The translations under genes and the position numbers were made by a program. The notes under the pieces are model-generated. The model saw nothing but the letters and a program-made list of their open reading frames with translations. It did not search any database and had not been told where the DNA came from. 64,000 bases of DNA. It comes from Desulfuromonadales bacterium. GTDB taxonomy: Bacteria > Desulfobacterota > Desulfuromonadia > Desulfuromonadales > Geopsychrobacteraceae. Below are positions 45,442 to 54,164 of the stretch, piece after piece. Position 1 is the first letter of the stretch. Every line of letters starts with the position of its first letter. The stretch lies in the NCBI GenBank assembly GCA_016931615.1, contig JAFGEL010000032.1, positions 17,781 to 81,780 on the forward strand. The letters run 5' to 3'.

Positions 45442-46389
45442 ATGAAAAATACCATCCTCTCCGCGCTTATACTGTGCCTCTGGTTGCTGTCTATGACACC
45501 GGCCAGTGCGACCCCCCCTCAGGTTGTCGTCAGCATCAAACCTCTTCATTCCCTGGTCAGCGGGGTTATGGAAGGTGTTGGCCGTCCCGAACTGCTGGTC
45601 GAATCCGGAGGTTCTCCACACGGCTACAGCCTGAAACCATCGGAAGCCAAGGCTCTGGCCGCCGCTGACCTGATCATCTGGGTCGGTCAGGATCTGGAAA
45701 GTTTTCTCGTCAAACCTTTGTCGACGTTGGGTAAAGAGGCTCAGCAACTGAGGTTGGCCGAGGCGCTGAAAAGCGATTTGTTGACCAGACGTCAGGGTGG
45801 AACCTGGGAAGCTCCCGAACACAAACATCAGGAAGATCATCAGGATCACAGTCACGGCCAACAGCTGACGACTGCAACGGCAGATCTGCACCTCTGGCTC
45901 AGCCCTCCGCTGGCAAAAAAAATCGTCGCCCTGAGCGCAGCCAAACTTTCACAGCTTGACCCGGTCAATACAGTCATCTACAACAGGAATTCAGAGCAGC
46001 TTCAGGCCAGGCTGGATATCCTTGATTCAGCACTTGAAGAGAGACTTGAACCGGTCAAAAACGTCCCCTACATCGTCTTTCACGCTGCCTACCAGTATTT
46101 TGAATCGACTTATGGCCTCAATGCTGTCGGCTCCGTGACCATCAATCCGGAAAGAAAACCGGGAGCTAAAAGACTGAAAGCAATTCAGCAAAAAATTCGT
46201 GCCCTGGACGCTCGCTGTGTCTTCAGCGAACCGCAATTTGAATCGCGCCTGATCCAGACCATTATTTCAGAAACCGCCGCCAGGACCGGAACGCTTGATC
46301 CCCTGGGAGCAGATATCGCAGCAGGCCCGGAAGCCTATTTCACGCTGATGAATCGTCTTGCAGACAATTTAATTGAGGGATTAAGATAG
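45442..46389 (+). CDS. znuA: Zinc ABC transporter periplasmic binding protein
   Basis: 315 residues with signal peptide (1-23). Cluster A-I fold with metal-binding His in SGGSPHGYSLKPSEAKAL, DLHLWLSP and PYIVFHAAYQYFESTYGL, plus a His/Asp-rich mobile loop (HKHQEDHQDHSHG) typical of zinc rather than manganese binders. Divergent from zur-znuC-znuB across the Zur box. Captures zinc for ZnuBC. Confidence 0.95.
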   Translation: MKNTILSALILCLWLLSMTPASATPPQVVVSIKPLHSLVSGVMEGVGRPELLVESGGSPHGYSLKPSEAKALAAADLIIWVGQDLESFLVKPLSTLGKEAQQLRLAEALKSDLLTRRQGGTWEAPEHKHQEDHQDHSHGQQLTTATADLHLWLSPPLAKKIVALSAAKLSQLDPVNTVIYNRNSEQLQARLDILDSALEERLEPVKNVPYIVFHAAYQYFESTYGLNAVGSVTINPERKPGAKRLKAIQQKIRALDARCVFSEPQFESRLIQTIISETAARTGTLDPLGADIAAGPEAYFTLMNRLADNLIEGLR

Positions 46390-46420
46390 CTGAAGCCTTA
46401 GGCACAGACGTGAAAAAGAT

Positions 46421-46459
46421 GTCCGGCGAACAAGGCGCGACAAGCCCTGTTCGGCGGAC
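46421..46459. repeat. Imperfect hairpin between convergent znuA and prc
   Basis: GTCCGGCGAACAAGGC (46421-46436) pairs with GCCCTGTTCGGCGGAC (46444-46459) at 14 of 16 positions. Placed between convergent genes it may act as a bidirectional terminator or be a REP-like element; no T-run is seen. Confidence 0.55.
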
Positions 46460-46483
46460 CGATGAGACACTCCGGCTGAAAAA

Positions 46484-48571
46484 TCAACCGGAAAAGTTGA
46501 TGTAATCCTGCAACAGGGTCATGCCTTCTTCGACATAGGGATCATCGGCAATTTTTTCATCCAACTCTTGCGGCTTTTCATCATCGTCATTATTGGTCAC
46601 AGCCCCATGGGGTGACATGCTGTTTCCCTCTTCACGCAGCTGATCACGCTCGGCGAGCAGATCTTTTAAAAGCAGCGATTGTCGACTGTGCTCGCGACGT
46701 TTTTTCGCCTGGTCAGCGGCGGCGATAATCTCCTGAAAAGCCTTGTCATGTTCAACCCGTTCACGGCTCAAACGGCGCAGTTCCGATAATTTTTCTGTCG
46801 CATTGTTCCAGTGCTTGTATTGGGCTGATGCAATCCGGTCCCAGGGCAGAGCATTATCGAGATATTGTTCACCGCTTTCCAGCCCGTCGAGACGCGAAGG
46901 CAGAACCACATCCGGACTGACCCCCTTTTCTTGCGTTGACTCGCCGCTGATACGATAGAACTTCTGAATAGTCACCTTGACCGCACCCAGCGGCATATAT
47001 TTATCCATGCCACGCAGGTTGACAAAACGATCAAGGTCCAACAGAGCCTGGACCGTCCCTTTGCCGTGAGTATGCGCATCCCCGACAATCAGGGCCCGTC
47101 CGTAATCCTGCAGCGCCCCGGCGAGAATTTCTGACGCTGAAGCACTGAAGCGGTTGACCAGGACAATCATCGGGCCGGAATATTCTACCGAGCTGTCTTC
47201 GTCTTTCATGACCCGCACATTGCCGGCACTACTGCGGATCTGCACAACCGGCCCGGTTTCAATGAACAAACCGGTCACACTAACGGCATCGGCCAGCGAT
47301 CCACCGCCGTTATTGCGCAGGTCGAGAATCAGGCCGGAAACATTCTTCTCACGCATTTGACGCAGTTCCGTACGCAGATCATCTGTGCAGTTGCGATCCG
47401 TTTTTCCACTGTAGTCACGGTAAAAGGAAGGAATCTTGATATAGCCGAAAGTCTGGCCGTTCTTCTCGTCGACAATCGTCGTGCCCTTGACAAAAGTTTC
47501 TTCGATCTCAACCACATCACGAATAATAGCGATCACCAGGCGTCTGCCATCCGGCTTTTTAACCGTTAAACGAACTTCTGTCCCCTTCTTTCCACGAATC
47601 AGGGCAACAGCATCGCGAATCCGCGTATCGGTGATATCGACCGGCTCTTCAGCACCTTCGGCAACCTTCAGAATGATATCGTCCGCGTCCAGCTGCCCCT
47701 GCTTGGACGCGGCACTGCCGGGAATAACCCGCACCACCTTGATAAACCCGTCATCCTCGCGCAGTGTCGCCCCGATCCCTTCCAGAGATCCGCTCATCTG
47801 GATATCGAAATCTTCTTTACTGGTTGGTGGAAGATAACTGGTGTGCGGATCGAAAGCGCGAGCAATCGCATTCAGATAACGGTCATAGTGATCCTGAACG
47901 CTCTCTTCAAGCATCCGCTCAAAGAGGTTACGGTTGGTCTTTCCAACTTTCTCCGTCGCCTGGGCAAACAGCTCCGCATCCTGCTCAGCATCAACCGGCA
48001 GCAGTTGTCCCTGATCGTCCACACCGATCTCATCTTCACGCAATCCGATATAACGATTCAGAATCTGCAGTTTAAGAATTTTTCTCCAGCGCTCGCGCAA
48101 TTCTTCAACACTGCCGACAAAGTCGAGCTTTTCCGGATCGGTTTCGAGACTCTCGGCAATTTCTGGATCAATTTTTTCACTCAGAGCCGTGTCGACAATC
48201 TGTTGAACCTGGACAATCCGCTGATTGAGAAACTCCCGCCCGGTGATCGGCAGATCAAGACGGCCGCGGCGAATAGCGTTATCAATATCATTTCTGAAGG
48301 TCTTTAACTTTTCCACATCCTCCTGCAGCAAAAAACGTTTCTGAAAATCGAGCTGGTTGAGATAAAGCTCAAACGCTGCATGCGACAGCGCGTCATCCGT
48401 CGGTTTCTGGCTGTAATGTTTACTGCTGAGCTGTTGCTGCAACATATGGCCAAGCAAACGCGCCCTGTTGGTATCAAAAGGGTCAACATCTCTGCTCCAG
48501 CCCGCCAGAGGCAACAGAACAATGAGGATTCCCAGAAGCAGGTGAAACAAGATTCTTTTGGTAAAACGCAT
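46484..48571 (-). CDS. prc: Tail-specific (C-terminal processing) protease, S41 family
   Basis: 695 residues, the long Prc type. Signal peptide (1-25); N-terminal helical domain (about 30-230); PDZ domain (about 240-330, GIGATLREDDGFIKVVRVIPGSAASKQGQLDADDIIL); protease core with FGYIKIPSFY, LDLRNNGGGSL, catalytic Ser in NRFSASASEILAGAL and Lys in HGKGTVQ; C-terminal DUF3340-like domain. It trims or degrades periplasmic proteins, including cell-wall hydrolase partners. Single gene. Confidence 0.94.
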   Translation of the reverse strand: MRFTKRILFHLLLGILIVLLPLAGWSRDVDPFDTNRARLLGHMLQQQLSSKHYSQKPTDDALSHAAFELYLNQLDFQKRFLLQEDVEKLKTFRNDIDNAIRRGRLDLPITGREFLNQRIVQVQQIVDTALSEKIDPEIAESLETDPEKLDFVGSVEELRERWRKILKLQILNRYIGLREDEIGVDDQGQLLPVDAEQDAELFAQATEKVGKTNRNLFERMLEESVQDHYDRYLNAIARAFDPHTSYLPPTSKEDFDIQMSGSLEGIGATLREDDGFIKVVRVIPGSAASKQGQLDADDIILKVAEGAEEPVDITDTRIRDAVALIRGKKGTEVRLTVKKPDGRRLVIAIIRDVVEIEETFVKGTTIVDEKNGQTFGYIKIPSFYRDYSGKTDRNCTDDLRTELRQMREKNVSGLILDLRNNGGGSLADAVSVTGLFIETGPVVQIRSSAGNVRVMKDEDSSVEYSGPMIVLVNRFSASASEILAGALQDYGRALIVGDAHTHGKGTVQALLDLDRFVNLRGMDKYMPLGAVKVTIQKFYRISGESTQEKGVSPDVVLPSRLDGLESGEQYLDNALPWDRIASAQYKHWNNATEKLSELRRLSRERVEHDKAFQEIIAAADQAKKRREHSRQSLLLKDLLAERDQLREEGNSMSPHGAVTNNDDDEKPQELDEKIADDPYVEEGMTLLQDYINFSG

Positions 48572-48758
48572 AGAACTTCCCCGTTGAGATCGTACGATAA
48601 ATTTATGATTTTTAAGATAATGTAACCCCGTCGCCCAGCCAACCGCAAGCAGGAATTACCTAAACCCTACTTAATCGGTAAAAAATCCTCAGCGGCACAA
48701 GAATTTCATCCATTTCCTGATACAATTATTCAACACGCATTCGTGCAGGGGGAAGACT

Positions 48759-49130
48759 ATGGACGAACAACGATTCTTCCGACGCATCAATTTCCAGACC
48801 GAGGCGGACATTTACATCGATAAACAGCCTTTTCGTTGTGATCTTATCGATCTCGCCCTGCAGGGCGCTTTATTCCGTTCTGAAACTGAACTGCCTCTGG
48901 ATAATGGTCTCCAGGCTGAACTCAGCATCTATCTGCCTGAATCAGCTCTGCGCATGGACTTTACCGGTGAATTGATCCATCAGCATGGACCCTTTTACGG
49001 TTTTCTCTTCGTTTCTGTGGATGACATCACCATGGGCCATCTACGCCGTCTGCTCGAGCTCAACTTCGGCGATTCCGACCAGGCCGACAGAGAATTCAGC
49101 CAATGGTTGAGCAAGGGCACCAAGGACTAA
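48759..49130 (+). CDS. PilZ domain protein (possible cyclic-di-GMP binder)
   Basis: 123 residues, a single PilZ barrel. The RxxxR motif is R5-FFR-R9. The second motif reads DLALQG where D/N-x-S-x-x-G is canonical, so Ser is replaced by Ala; ligand binding may be weakened. Such proteins respond to cyclic-di-GMP in motility and surface growth. AGGGGGA just upstream of the ATG. Followed by a cytochrome gene, with no obvious functional tie. Confidence 0.8.
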   Translation: MDEQRFFRRINFQTEADIYIDKQPFRCDLIDLALQGALFRSETELPLDNGLQAELSIYLPESALRMDFTGELIHQHGPFYGFLFVSVDDITMGHLRRLLELNFGDSDQADREFSQWLSKGTKD

Positions 49131-49176
49131 AAGTCCTATTCACGGCGGCAATGACAACAGCAAAAAGGAAATCCTG

Positions 49177-49674
49177 ATGAGAATCTTACTGATGATACTT
49201 ATGTTTACCGTCAGCCTTATGCTGTTTGGCTGCAGTCAGAATGAAGAAAAAGAGACCCCGGCTCAGACAGCTGTTCCAGTAGAAAAACCGGTCGCCGTCG
49301 AAAAAGCGGAACAGGTCGTTCAGCAAACCAGAGAAAAAGTTGCTGAGGTCGCCGAAGAGGCGCAGGAAACGGTTGCTCAGGTCACCAACCAGGCACAGAA
49401 CCTTCTGCCCACAGGGTTAGCTCTCCCCTCGGCAAATACCGGCGAGACAGTTTACACCAAGAGCTGCAGCAGCTGTCACAAACTGGGCATCATTGGCGCC
49501 CCGAAAACCGGGGACAAGGTGGCCTGGCAGCCATTGATCAGTCATGGAACCGAAACGCTGGTCAAGAATGCGATTGAAGGCATCGGCAAAATGCCGGCCA
49601 GGGGAGGAAATTCCAAGTTAACGGATGCTGAAGTCAGAGCTGCCGTCGAATATATGCTGGAGCAGAGCCGCTAA
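49177..49674 (+). CDS. Lipoprotein mono-haem cytochrome c (c5-like)
   Basis: 165 residues. Lipoprotein signal with lipobox Cys (LMLFGCSQ, C19), a Glu/Ala/Gln-rich helical linker (about 22-75) and a C-terminal class I cytochrome domain with CSSCHK and a Met ligand in GIGKMPARGG. It is expected to sit on the periplasmic face of a membrane and carry electrons. Typical of respiratory anaerobes. Stands between PilZ and a small convergent gene. Confidence 0.88.
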   Translation: MRILLMILMFTVSLMLFGCSQNEEKETPAQTAVPVEKPVAVEKAEQVVQQTREKVAEVAEEAQETVAQVTNQAQNLLPTGLALPSANTGETVYTKSCSSCHKLGIIGAPKTGDKVAWQPLISHGTETLVKNAIEGIGKMPARGGNSKLTDAEVRAAVEYMLEQSR

Positions 49675-49701
49675 CCCAAGGATTCAAGGAAGGGTCTTTG
49701 C

Positions 49702-49971
49702 TCAAATCGGGATGCGCATCTTCTTACAATAAGTCCTTAAAACCATCTCCGCCTGGTTCATGCGTGAAATCTGCATATTCTTGGCTTTGACCAGTTGCAC
49801 ATCATCGAGGGGAACCTGAGTCTGGCGGATCTCCCGCTTCACCAGAGTGAGGTTATTGAAAATGACTTTCAGATCTGCGGCGGTATATTTTTTCAGCCCT
49901 GGCGGTGACAGGCTCTGATAACCTTCAGCAATATCCTGGGCCAGTTTTTTCGGGTTTCCGGAAATAGCCAT
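49702..49971 (-). CDS. Small conserved-looking protein of unknown function
   Basis: 89 residues, no signal peptide or membrane segment. A strong ribosome site (AGGAGG, about 8 bases before ATG 49971) supports it as a real gene. Sequence is basic and mostly helical (LTLVKREIRQTQVPLDDVQLVKAKNMQISRMNQAEMVLRTYCKKM), with one Cys near the end. I do not recognise a family. Convergent with the cytochrome gene, 27 bases away. Confidence 0.6.
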   Translation of the reverse strand: MAISGNPKKLAQDIAEGYQSLSPPGLKKYTAADLKVIFNNLTLVKREIRQTQVPLDDVQLVKAKNMQISRMNQAEMVLRTYCKKMRIPI

Positions 49972-50120
49972 AGAATGAACCTCCTGTCGCCATCATACGC
50001 ATAAAGTCCCGTCAAGGCGACATCAAAGACAATCCCCTTTTGTTCAACAACGCACCGAGGATGACCAGCTGAATCATAGTTTCTTGCATTTCCCACGTCT
50101 CTGTGAGATCAATCGCCGTC

Positions 50121-50999
50121 ATGAACTACAGCGAACACACAAAAGGTCTCATTCTGACTTTCACAGCCGTCCTGATCCTCAGCCCTGATGCCCTGCTGGT
50201 ACGGCTGATCGATACGGACATCTGGACACTGCTGTTCTGGCGCTGCCTGCTGACCGCCACGATGATGAGTCTGTTTCTGATGCTGCGTTATCGTCGAGGT
50301 TTTTTTCAGAGTTTCCGCGCGACCGGAAAAACCGGCCTGCTGTCAGCCCTGACGATCACCATCGGATCGTTGCTGTTTGTCAACTCTCTCAAACACACCG
50401 CCGCAGCCAACACCCTGATCATTCTTTCGGCCACGCCCGTGATCAGCAGCTTACTGAGCTGGCTGATTCTGCGCGAAGCGATTCCCCTAAGAACAAAAGT
50501 GGCTATTTTCACTTGTTTTGGTGGAATTCTGTTTATTTTTTCCGGAAGTCTGCAAAGTGGCCTGTTTTTGGGAGACCTGCTGGCACTGGGCGCCACAACC
50601 ATGTGGGGATCAAACATTGTCATTATTCGGCGCGGTAAAGATGTCAACATGATTCCGGCCAACGTTCTGGGAAACCTGAGTGTCGTCCCAATTGTTCTGC
50701 TGCTGGGTGCTCAGCCGCTCCAGGTGACACCGGCCAACGCAGGAATCCTGCTGCTGCTGGGAGGACTGATATTGCCTGTCTCTTTTGCCATGATTACTCT
50801 GGGGCCACGCTATCTTCAGGCCCCTGAGGTCAGCCTGATCCTGCTGACCGAGACGATCCTCGGACCGATTTGGGTCTGGCTGGTCCTGGCAGAGGTTCCA
50901 CATCCCAGAACCATGATCGCCGGATTGCTGATTATCTGTACTTTGATCATTCACACCCTGATGTCGTTATCCAAACCGTTGCCGGTAAACCGTGGGTGA
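50121..50999 (+). CDS. EamA/DMT family transporter
   Basis: 292 residues from ATG 50121 (a GTG at 50103 is possible). Ten predicted membrane helices in two EamA repeats; FWRCLLTATMM in the first and SFAMITLGPRYLQAPEVSLILLTETILGPIWVWLVLAE in the second are family landmarks. Members export amino acids or other metabolites. Its 3' end overlaps the convergent AraC-type regulator by 33 bases. Substrate unknown. Confidence 0.85.
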   Translation: MNYSEHTKGLILTFTAVLILSPDALLVRLIDTDIWTLLFWRCLLTATMMSLFLMLRYRRGFFQSFRATGKTGLLSALTITIGSLLFVNSLKHTAAANTLIILSATPVISSLLSWLILREAIPLRTKVAIFTCFGGILFIFSGSLQSGLFLGDLLALGATTMWGSNIVIIRRGKDVNMIPANVLGNLSVVPIVLLLGAQPLQVTPANAGILLLLGGLILPVSFAMITLGPRYLQAPEVSLILLTETILGPIWVWLVLAEVPHPRTMIAGLLIICTLIIHTLMSLSKPLPVNRG

Positions 51000-51935
51000 C
51001 AACCCGACGATCTGCCTGAACAACCTCCGGAAAGAGCTGATATCGACATAACCGACCGCCCTGGTAATCGTCTCGAGACTTTCATCCGTAGTCGCCAGCA
51101 ACTGTTTGGCCTTTTCAATCCGTATGCGTTGGAGATACTCCAGCGGAGCCTCTCCAGTCGCTCTTCTGAACCGTCGCAGAAAGGTTCTTTCGTTCAGCCC
51201 GGAACGTTTGGCCATCACCCTGACGGTAATTTTCTCACGGTAGTAGCGATCCAGCCACTGCTGGACCTTCAAAACGGCATCATCGATGTGCTCACGCGAC
51301 CCCCTGAATCTGACGAATGGCGCCTGATCCCGGCGGCTTCTGTCAATCAGCATCATCTGTGCACAGGCATCGGCAAGAGCTTTGGTCCCAAATTTCTCAA
51401 CCAGATGAAGAGCCAGATCGGTATGAGCGCTGGTCCCGGCGGCTGTCAGACACTGATCGTCATCGATCACCAGGCGATCGACCTGCAGATCGACTTTCGG
51501 GAAACGCATGCGGAAGCGGTCCGCCAGCTGCCAATGAGTGGTCGCCGGACGGCCGTTGAGCAGTCCTCCCGCAGCCAGCAGGAATGCCCCCGAACAGGCG
51601 CTGGCAACAATAACACCCTGTTGATACTGTGCAGCAATCCAGGCGATCAGCTCCTGCTGTTCAAGCAGCACTTCCGGACGGCCCATAATGCCGGGGACAA
51701 TCAACAGATCAATCTCCTCAGCAGCGTCTATGCTGAAATTCGGCGTGATTTGCTGACGGTTAAAGCTGACCGCAGGCTCACCATCCAGAGTCATGATCTG
51801 GGTCCTGCAGAAGGGGGTCTTCTGCTCAGGCTGAAGGCGTTTTTTCTCCCAGTTCGCCAGGGTGAAAAGGTCGAGCATTCCGGCGACTCCGGATTGCAGA
51901 CAGTTTTCAAAAGCCAATATGCCGATCTTTATCAT
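50967..51935 (-). CDS. GlxA family transcriptional regulator (DJ-1/PfpI domain plus AraC HTH)
   Basis: 322 residues. N-terminal DJ-1/PfpI-like amidotransferase fold (about 1-185) with the nucleophile-elbow Cys in VASACSGAFLLAAGGLL, and C-terminal AraC-type double helix-turn-helix (about 215-322; VRVMAKRSGLNERTFLRRFRRATGEAPLEYLQRIRIEKAKQLL). Related proteins (GlxA, GbdR, ArgR of pseudomonads) respond to nitrogenous compounds. The overlapping DMT transporter may be a target, but the two are convergent, so this is a guess. Confidence 0.88.
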   Translation of the reverse strand: MIKIGILAFENCLQSGVAGMLDLFTLANWEKKRLQPEQKTPFCRTQIMTLDGEPAVSFNRQQITPNFSIDAAEEIDLLIVPGIMGRPEVLLEQQELIAWIAAQYQQGVIVASACSGAFLLAAGGLLNGRPATTHWQLADRFRMRFPKVDLQVDRLVIDDDQCLTAAGTSAHTDLALHLVEKFGTKALADACAQMMLIDRSRRDQAPFVRFRGSREHIDDAVLKVQQWLDRYYREKITVRVMAKRSGLNERTFLRRFRRATGEAPLEYLQRIRIEKAKQLLATTDESLETITRAVGYVDISSFRRLFRQIVGLSPTVYRQRFG

Positions 51936-52031
51936 TTACGGTTCTCCCTTCTCATTTAAAGTGTGATTATAGACCATAAAATTAGCAGCCATCAATATAA
52001 AATTATTAACGCCTTTCCCATTGACCTGATC

Positions 52032-52061
52032 TTGACCCACCTTCCCACGAAAGGGTAGATT
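52032..52061 (+). promoter_or_regulatory. Candidate promoter of the TrpXYZ-like transporter operon
   Basis: TTGACC (52032-52037) and TAGATT (52056-52061) are 18 bases apart, about 60 bases before the start codon. No Trp operator is seen here. Confidence 0.42.
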
Positions 52062-52121
52062 GTCGCCTTTCCTTGGTTGACCCGGTATTTGGATCTCAAT
52101 CTCTTCAAACGGAGAATTTTT

Positions 52122-53075
52122 ATGCTGAAACGGTTTCTTATCCCCTTTGTCGGTCTACTGGCCCTGCTGCCCATGGCGCTGCCGACTCTTGCCGCCGAAT
52201 ACTCGGTTTCTTTTAACCAGATCGTTGAACATCCAGCCCTTGATGCGTTGCGCCAGGGGGTCAAAGACGAACTGAAGGCCCAGGGTTTTGAGGTGACTTA
52301 TCATGATCATATTGCCCAGGGGAACATCGCCACGGCCAACTTGATCGCCAAACAGATACTCGGCGAACGACCCGATGTTGCCGTCGGAATAGCGACGCCG
52401 ACCGCCCAAGCCTGCGCTCAGGCAATCAAAGAGATCCCCGTGGTTTTTGCCGCGGTCACCGATCCGGTCGGTGCCGGCCTTGTTCAATCACTGAACAAAC
52501 CGGGCGGCAACGTGACCGGGACGAGCGATATGAGCCCGATTGATCGACAACTGGAGTTAATTCTTGAGTTTCTGCCGCAGCTGAAAAAACTCGGTGTCAT
52601 TTATAACTCAGGTGAAGCGAATTCCGTCACTCTCGTCAGGGTGCTTAAGGAAGAATGCACTAAAAGAGGTATCAGCGTTGAGGAAGCAACCGTGAGCAAT
52701 TCGGCGGGAGTCTTTCAGGCGGCCAAAAGCCTGATCGGCAGAACTGAAGCGGTTTATATTCCGACTGACAATACGGTTGTTTCAGCCTTTGAAGCGATTA
52801 CGCAGATCGGCTACCAGGCAAAACTGCCGGTTTTTGCCGCCGATACCGACTCCGTTGCCCGCGGGGCCATCGCCGCCCTGGCTGTCGACTATTATAAAAT
52901 GGGTCGTCAGACCGGCGAAATGGTCGGTCGGGTCTTCAAAGGAGCCAGCCCGGGAGAGATGCCGATTGAAACCCTGCGCGAATTCCAGGTGCATGTGAAC
53001 CCCGGCTCAGCGCAGAAGATGGGACTGACCGTCTCTTCAGAGCTTTTGGATAAAGCGGATAAAATCGTCGAATAG
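52122..53075 (+). CDS. ABC transporter substrate-binding protein (TrpX-like, PF04392 type)
   Basis: 317 residues from ATG 52122, with GGAG about 8 bases upstream and a signal peptide (1-22, ending LPTLAAEYS); the longer frame is rejected. FNQIVEHPALDALRQGVKDELKAQGF, NLIAKQILGERPDVAVGIATPTAQA and AVTDPVGAGLVQSLNKPGGNVTGTSDMSP are signatures of the family whose streptococcal member TrpX imports tryptophan. The nearby trpR repressor supports an aromatic amino acid as substrate, though related systems take other solutes. First of three transporter genes. Confidence 0.88.
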   Translation: MLKRFLIPFVGLLALLPMALPTLAAEYSVSFNQIVEHPALDALRQGVKDELKAQGFEVTYHDHIAQGNIATANLIAKQILGERPDVAVGIATPTAQACAQAIKEIPVVFAAVTDPVGAGLVQSLNKPGGNVTGTSDMSPIDRQLELILEFLPQLKKLGVIYNSGEANSVTLVRVLKEECTKRGISVEEATVSNSAGVFQAAKSLIGRTEAVYIPTDNTVVSAFEAITQIGYQAKLPVFAADTDSVARGAIAALAVDYYKMGRQTGEMVGRVFKGASPGEMPIETLREFQVHVNPGSAQKMGLTVSSELLDKADKIVE

Positions 53076-53142
53076 AGGCTTTTATCAGGTGCTAAAGGTT
53101 CATTTTGATCGAGCTATTGTGTTACTCAACGCCAATACAAAA

Positions 53143-53265
53143 GGAGGGTGAAAAAGCGCATATATGCAAGGCTTGCGAAGTGAAGAAACATGAGGCGTGG
53201 TCATTACCCACGTCGAATGTTTCTGAACAAGCGTAACGCCGCAGATATGTTCTTTATTGCCCTCC
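53143..53265. repeat. 123-base imperfect palindromic element inside the TrpXYZ-like operon
   Basis: The whole spacer folds on itself. Outer arms GGAGGG / CCCTCC (53143 and 53260-53265), CATAT with TGC near both sides, TTGCG/CGTAA-like words, AGAAACAT / ATGTTTCT and the inner CGTGG / CCACG pair in order. Comparing the left half with the reverse complement of the right half shows conserved blocks separated by small differences, as expected for a REP- or MITE-like element. No coding capacity. Confidence 0.65.
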
Positions 53266-53276
53266 CAGAAAGATAA

Positions 53277-54164
53277 ATGACGTACTTTGGCTTCATGGGC
53301 GCCCTCGAACAGGGCTTCGCTTACGGTTTTCTGGTCCTCGGCGTCTATCTGACGTTCCGGGTTCTCGACTTCCCCGACTTGACCGTTGACGGCAGCTTAC
53401 CTCTGGGTGCTGCGGTTTCCGCCGTCGCTATCAGCGCCGGGGTCGACCCCTTTGTCTCTCTGCTTCTGGCCCTAGCTGCCGGATTCTGCGCCGGGATGGT
53501 GACCGGCATCCTCAACACAAAATTCGGGATTCTCCACCTGCTCGCCTCAATCCTGACCATGATCGCGCTTTATTCGATCAATCTGCGCATCATGGGGCGG
53601 CCCAATATGACGCTGCTCGGCAAACCTACGGTCCTTGATCCTGTAACCAGCAGCGGAATCAGCATGTTCAATGCGGCACCCCTGCTGTTTGGAGTGTTTT
53701 CCATTCTCGCGCTGCTGCTGCTTTTCTGGCTGCTTCATACCGCTTTCGGCCTGGCCATGCAGGCCACCGGTGCCAATCGCCAGATGATCACCAGCCAGGG
53801 TGTCAACACCGATAATGTAATTATCCTTACCGTGGGTCTTTCCAACGGTCTCGCCGCGGTCAGCGGAGCGCTGCTTTGCCAGAGCCAGGGAGCCGCCGAC
53901 GTCAACATGGGGGTAGGGACTATCGTGGCGGGATTGGCATCGGTCATCGTCGGAGAGACACTTTTTGGCTGTCAGTCGGTCGGCCGGGCCCTGCTGGCGG
54001 CACTTCTCGGTTCTGTGATCTACCGCCTGGCCATCGCCCTGGCTCTGAGCCTGAAACTTGGGCAGTTTTCCTTCACCCCCAGCGACCTGAACCTGCTCAC
54101 CGCCCTGTTGGTCGTGGCGGCCCTGACTCTGCCCGGCTTGCGGCGTAAGGTTTTACGCCGATGA
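53277..54164 (+). CDS. ABC transporter permease (TrpY-like, BPD_transp_2 type)
   Basis: 295 residues, about eight to nine membrane segments. LGVYLTFRVLDFPDLTVDGSLPLGAAVSA and MQATGANRQMITSQGVNTDN are distinctive for the permeases partnering TrpX-type binding proteins, and GLASVIVGETLFG is the conserved loop. Separated from the binding-protein gene by the palindromic element; overlaps the ATPase gene by four bases. Confidence 0.88.
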   Translation: MTYFGFMGALEQGFAYGFLVLGVYLTFRVLDFPDLTVDGSLPLGAAVSAVAISAGVDPFVSLLLALAAGFCAGMVTGILNTKFGILHLLASILTMIALYSINLRIMGRPNMTLLGKPTVLDPVTSSGISMFNAAPLLFGVFSILALLLLFWLLHTAFGLAMQATGANRQMITSQGVNTDNVIILTVGLSNGLAAVSGALLCQSQGAADVNMGVGTIVAGLASVIVGETLFGCQSVGRALLAALLGSVIYRLAIALALSLKLGQFSFTPSDLNLLTALLVVAALTLPGLRRKVLRR

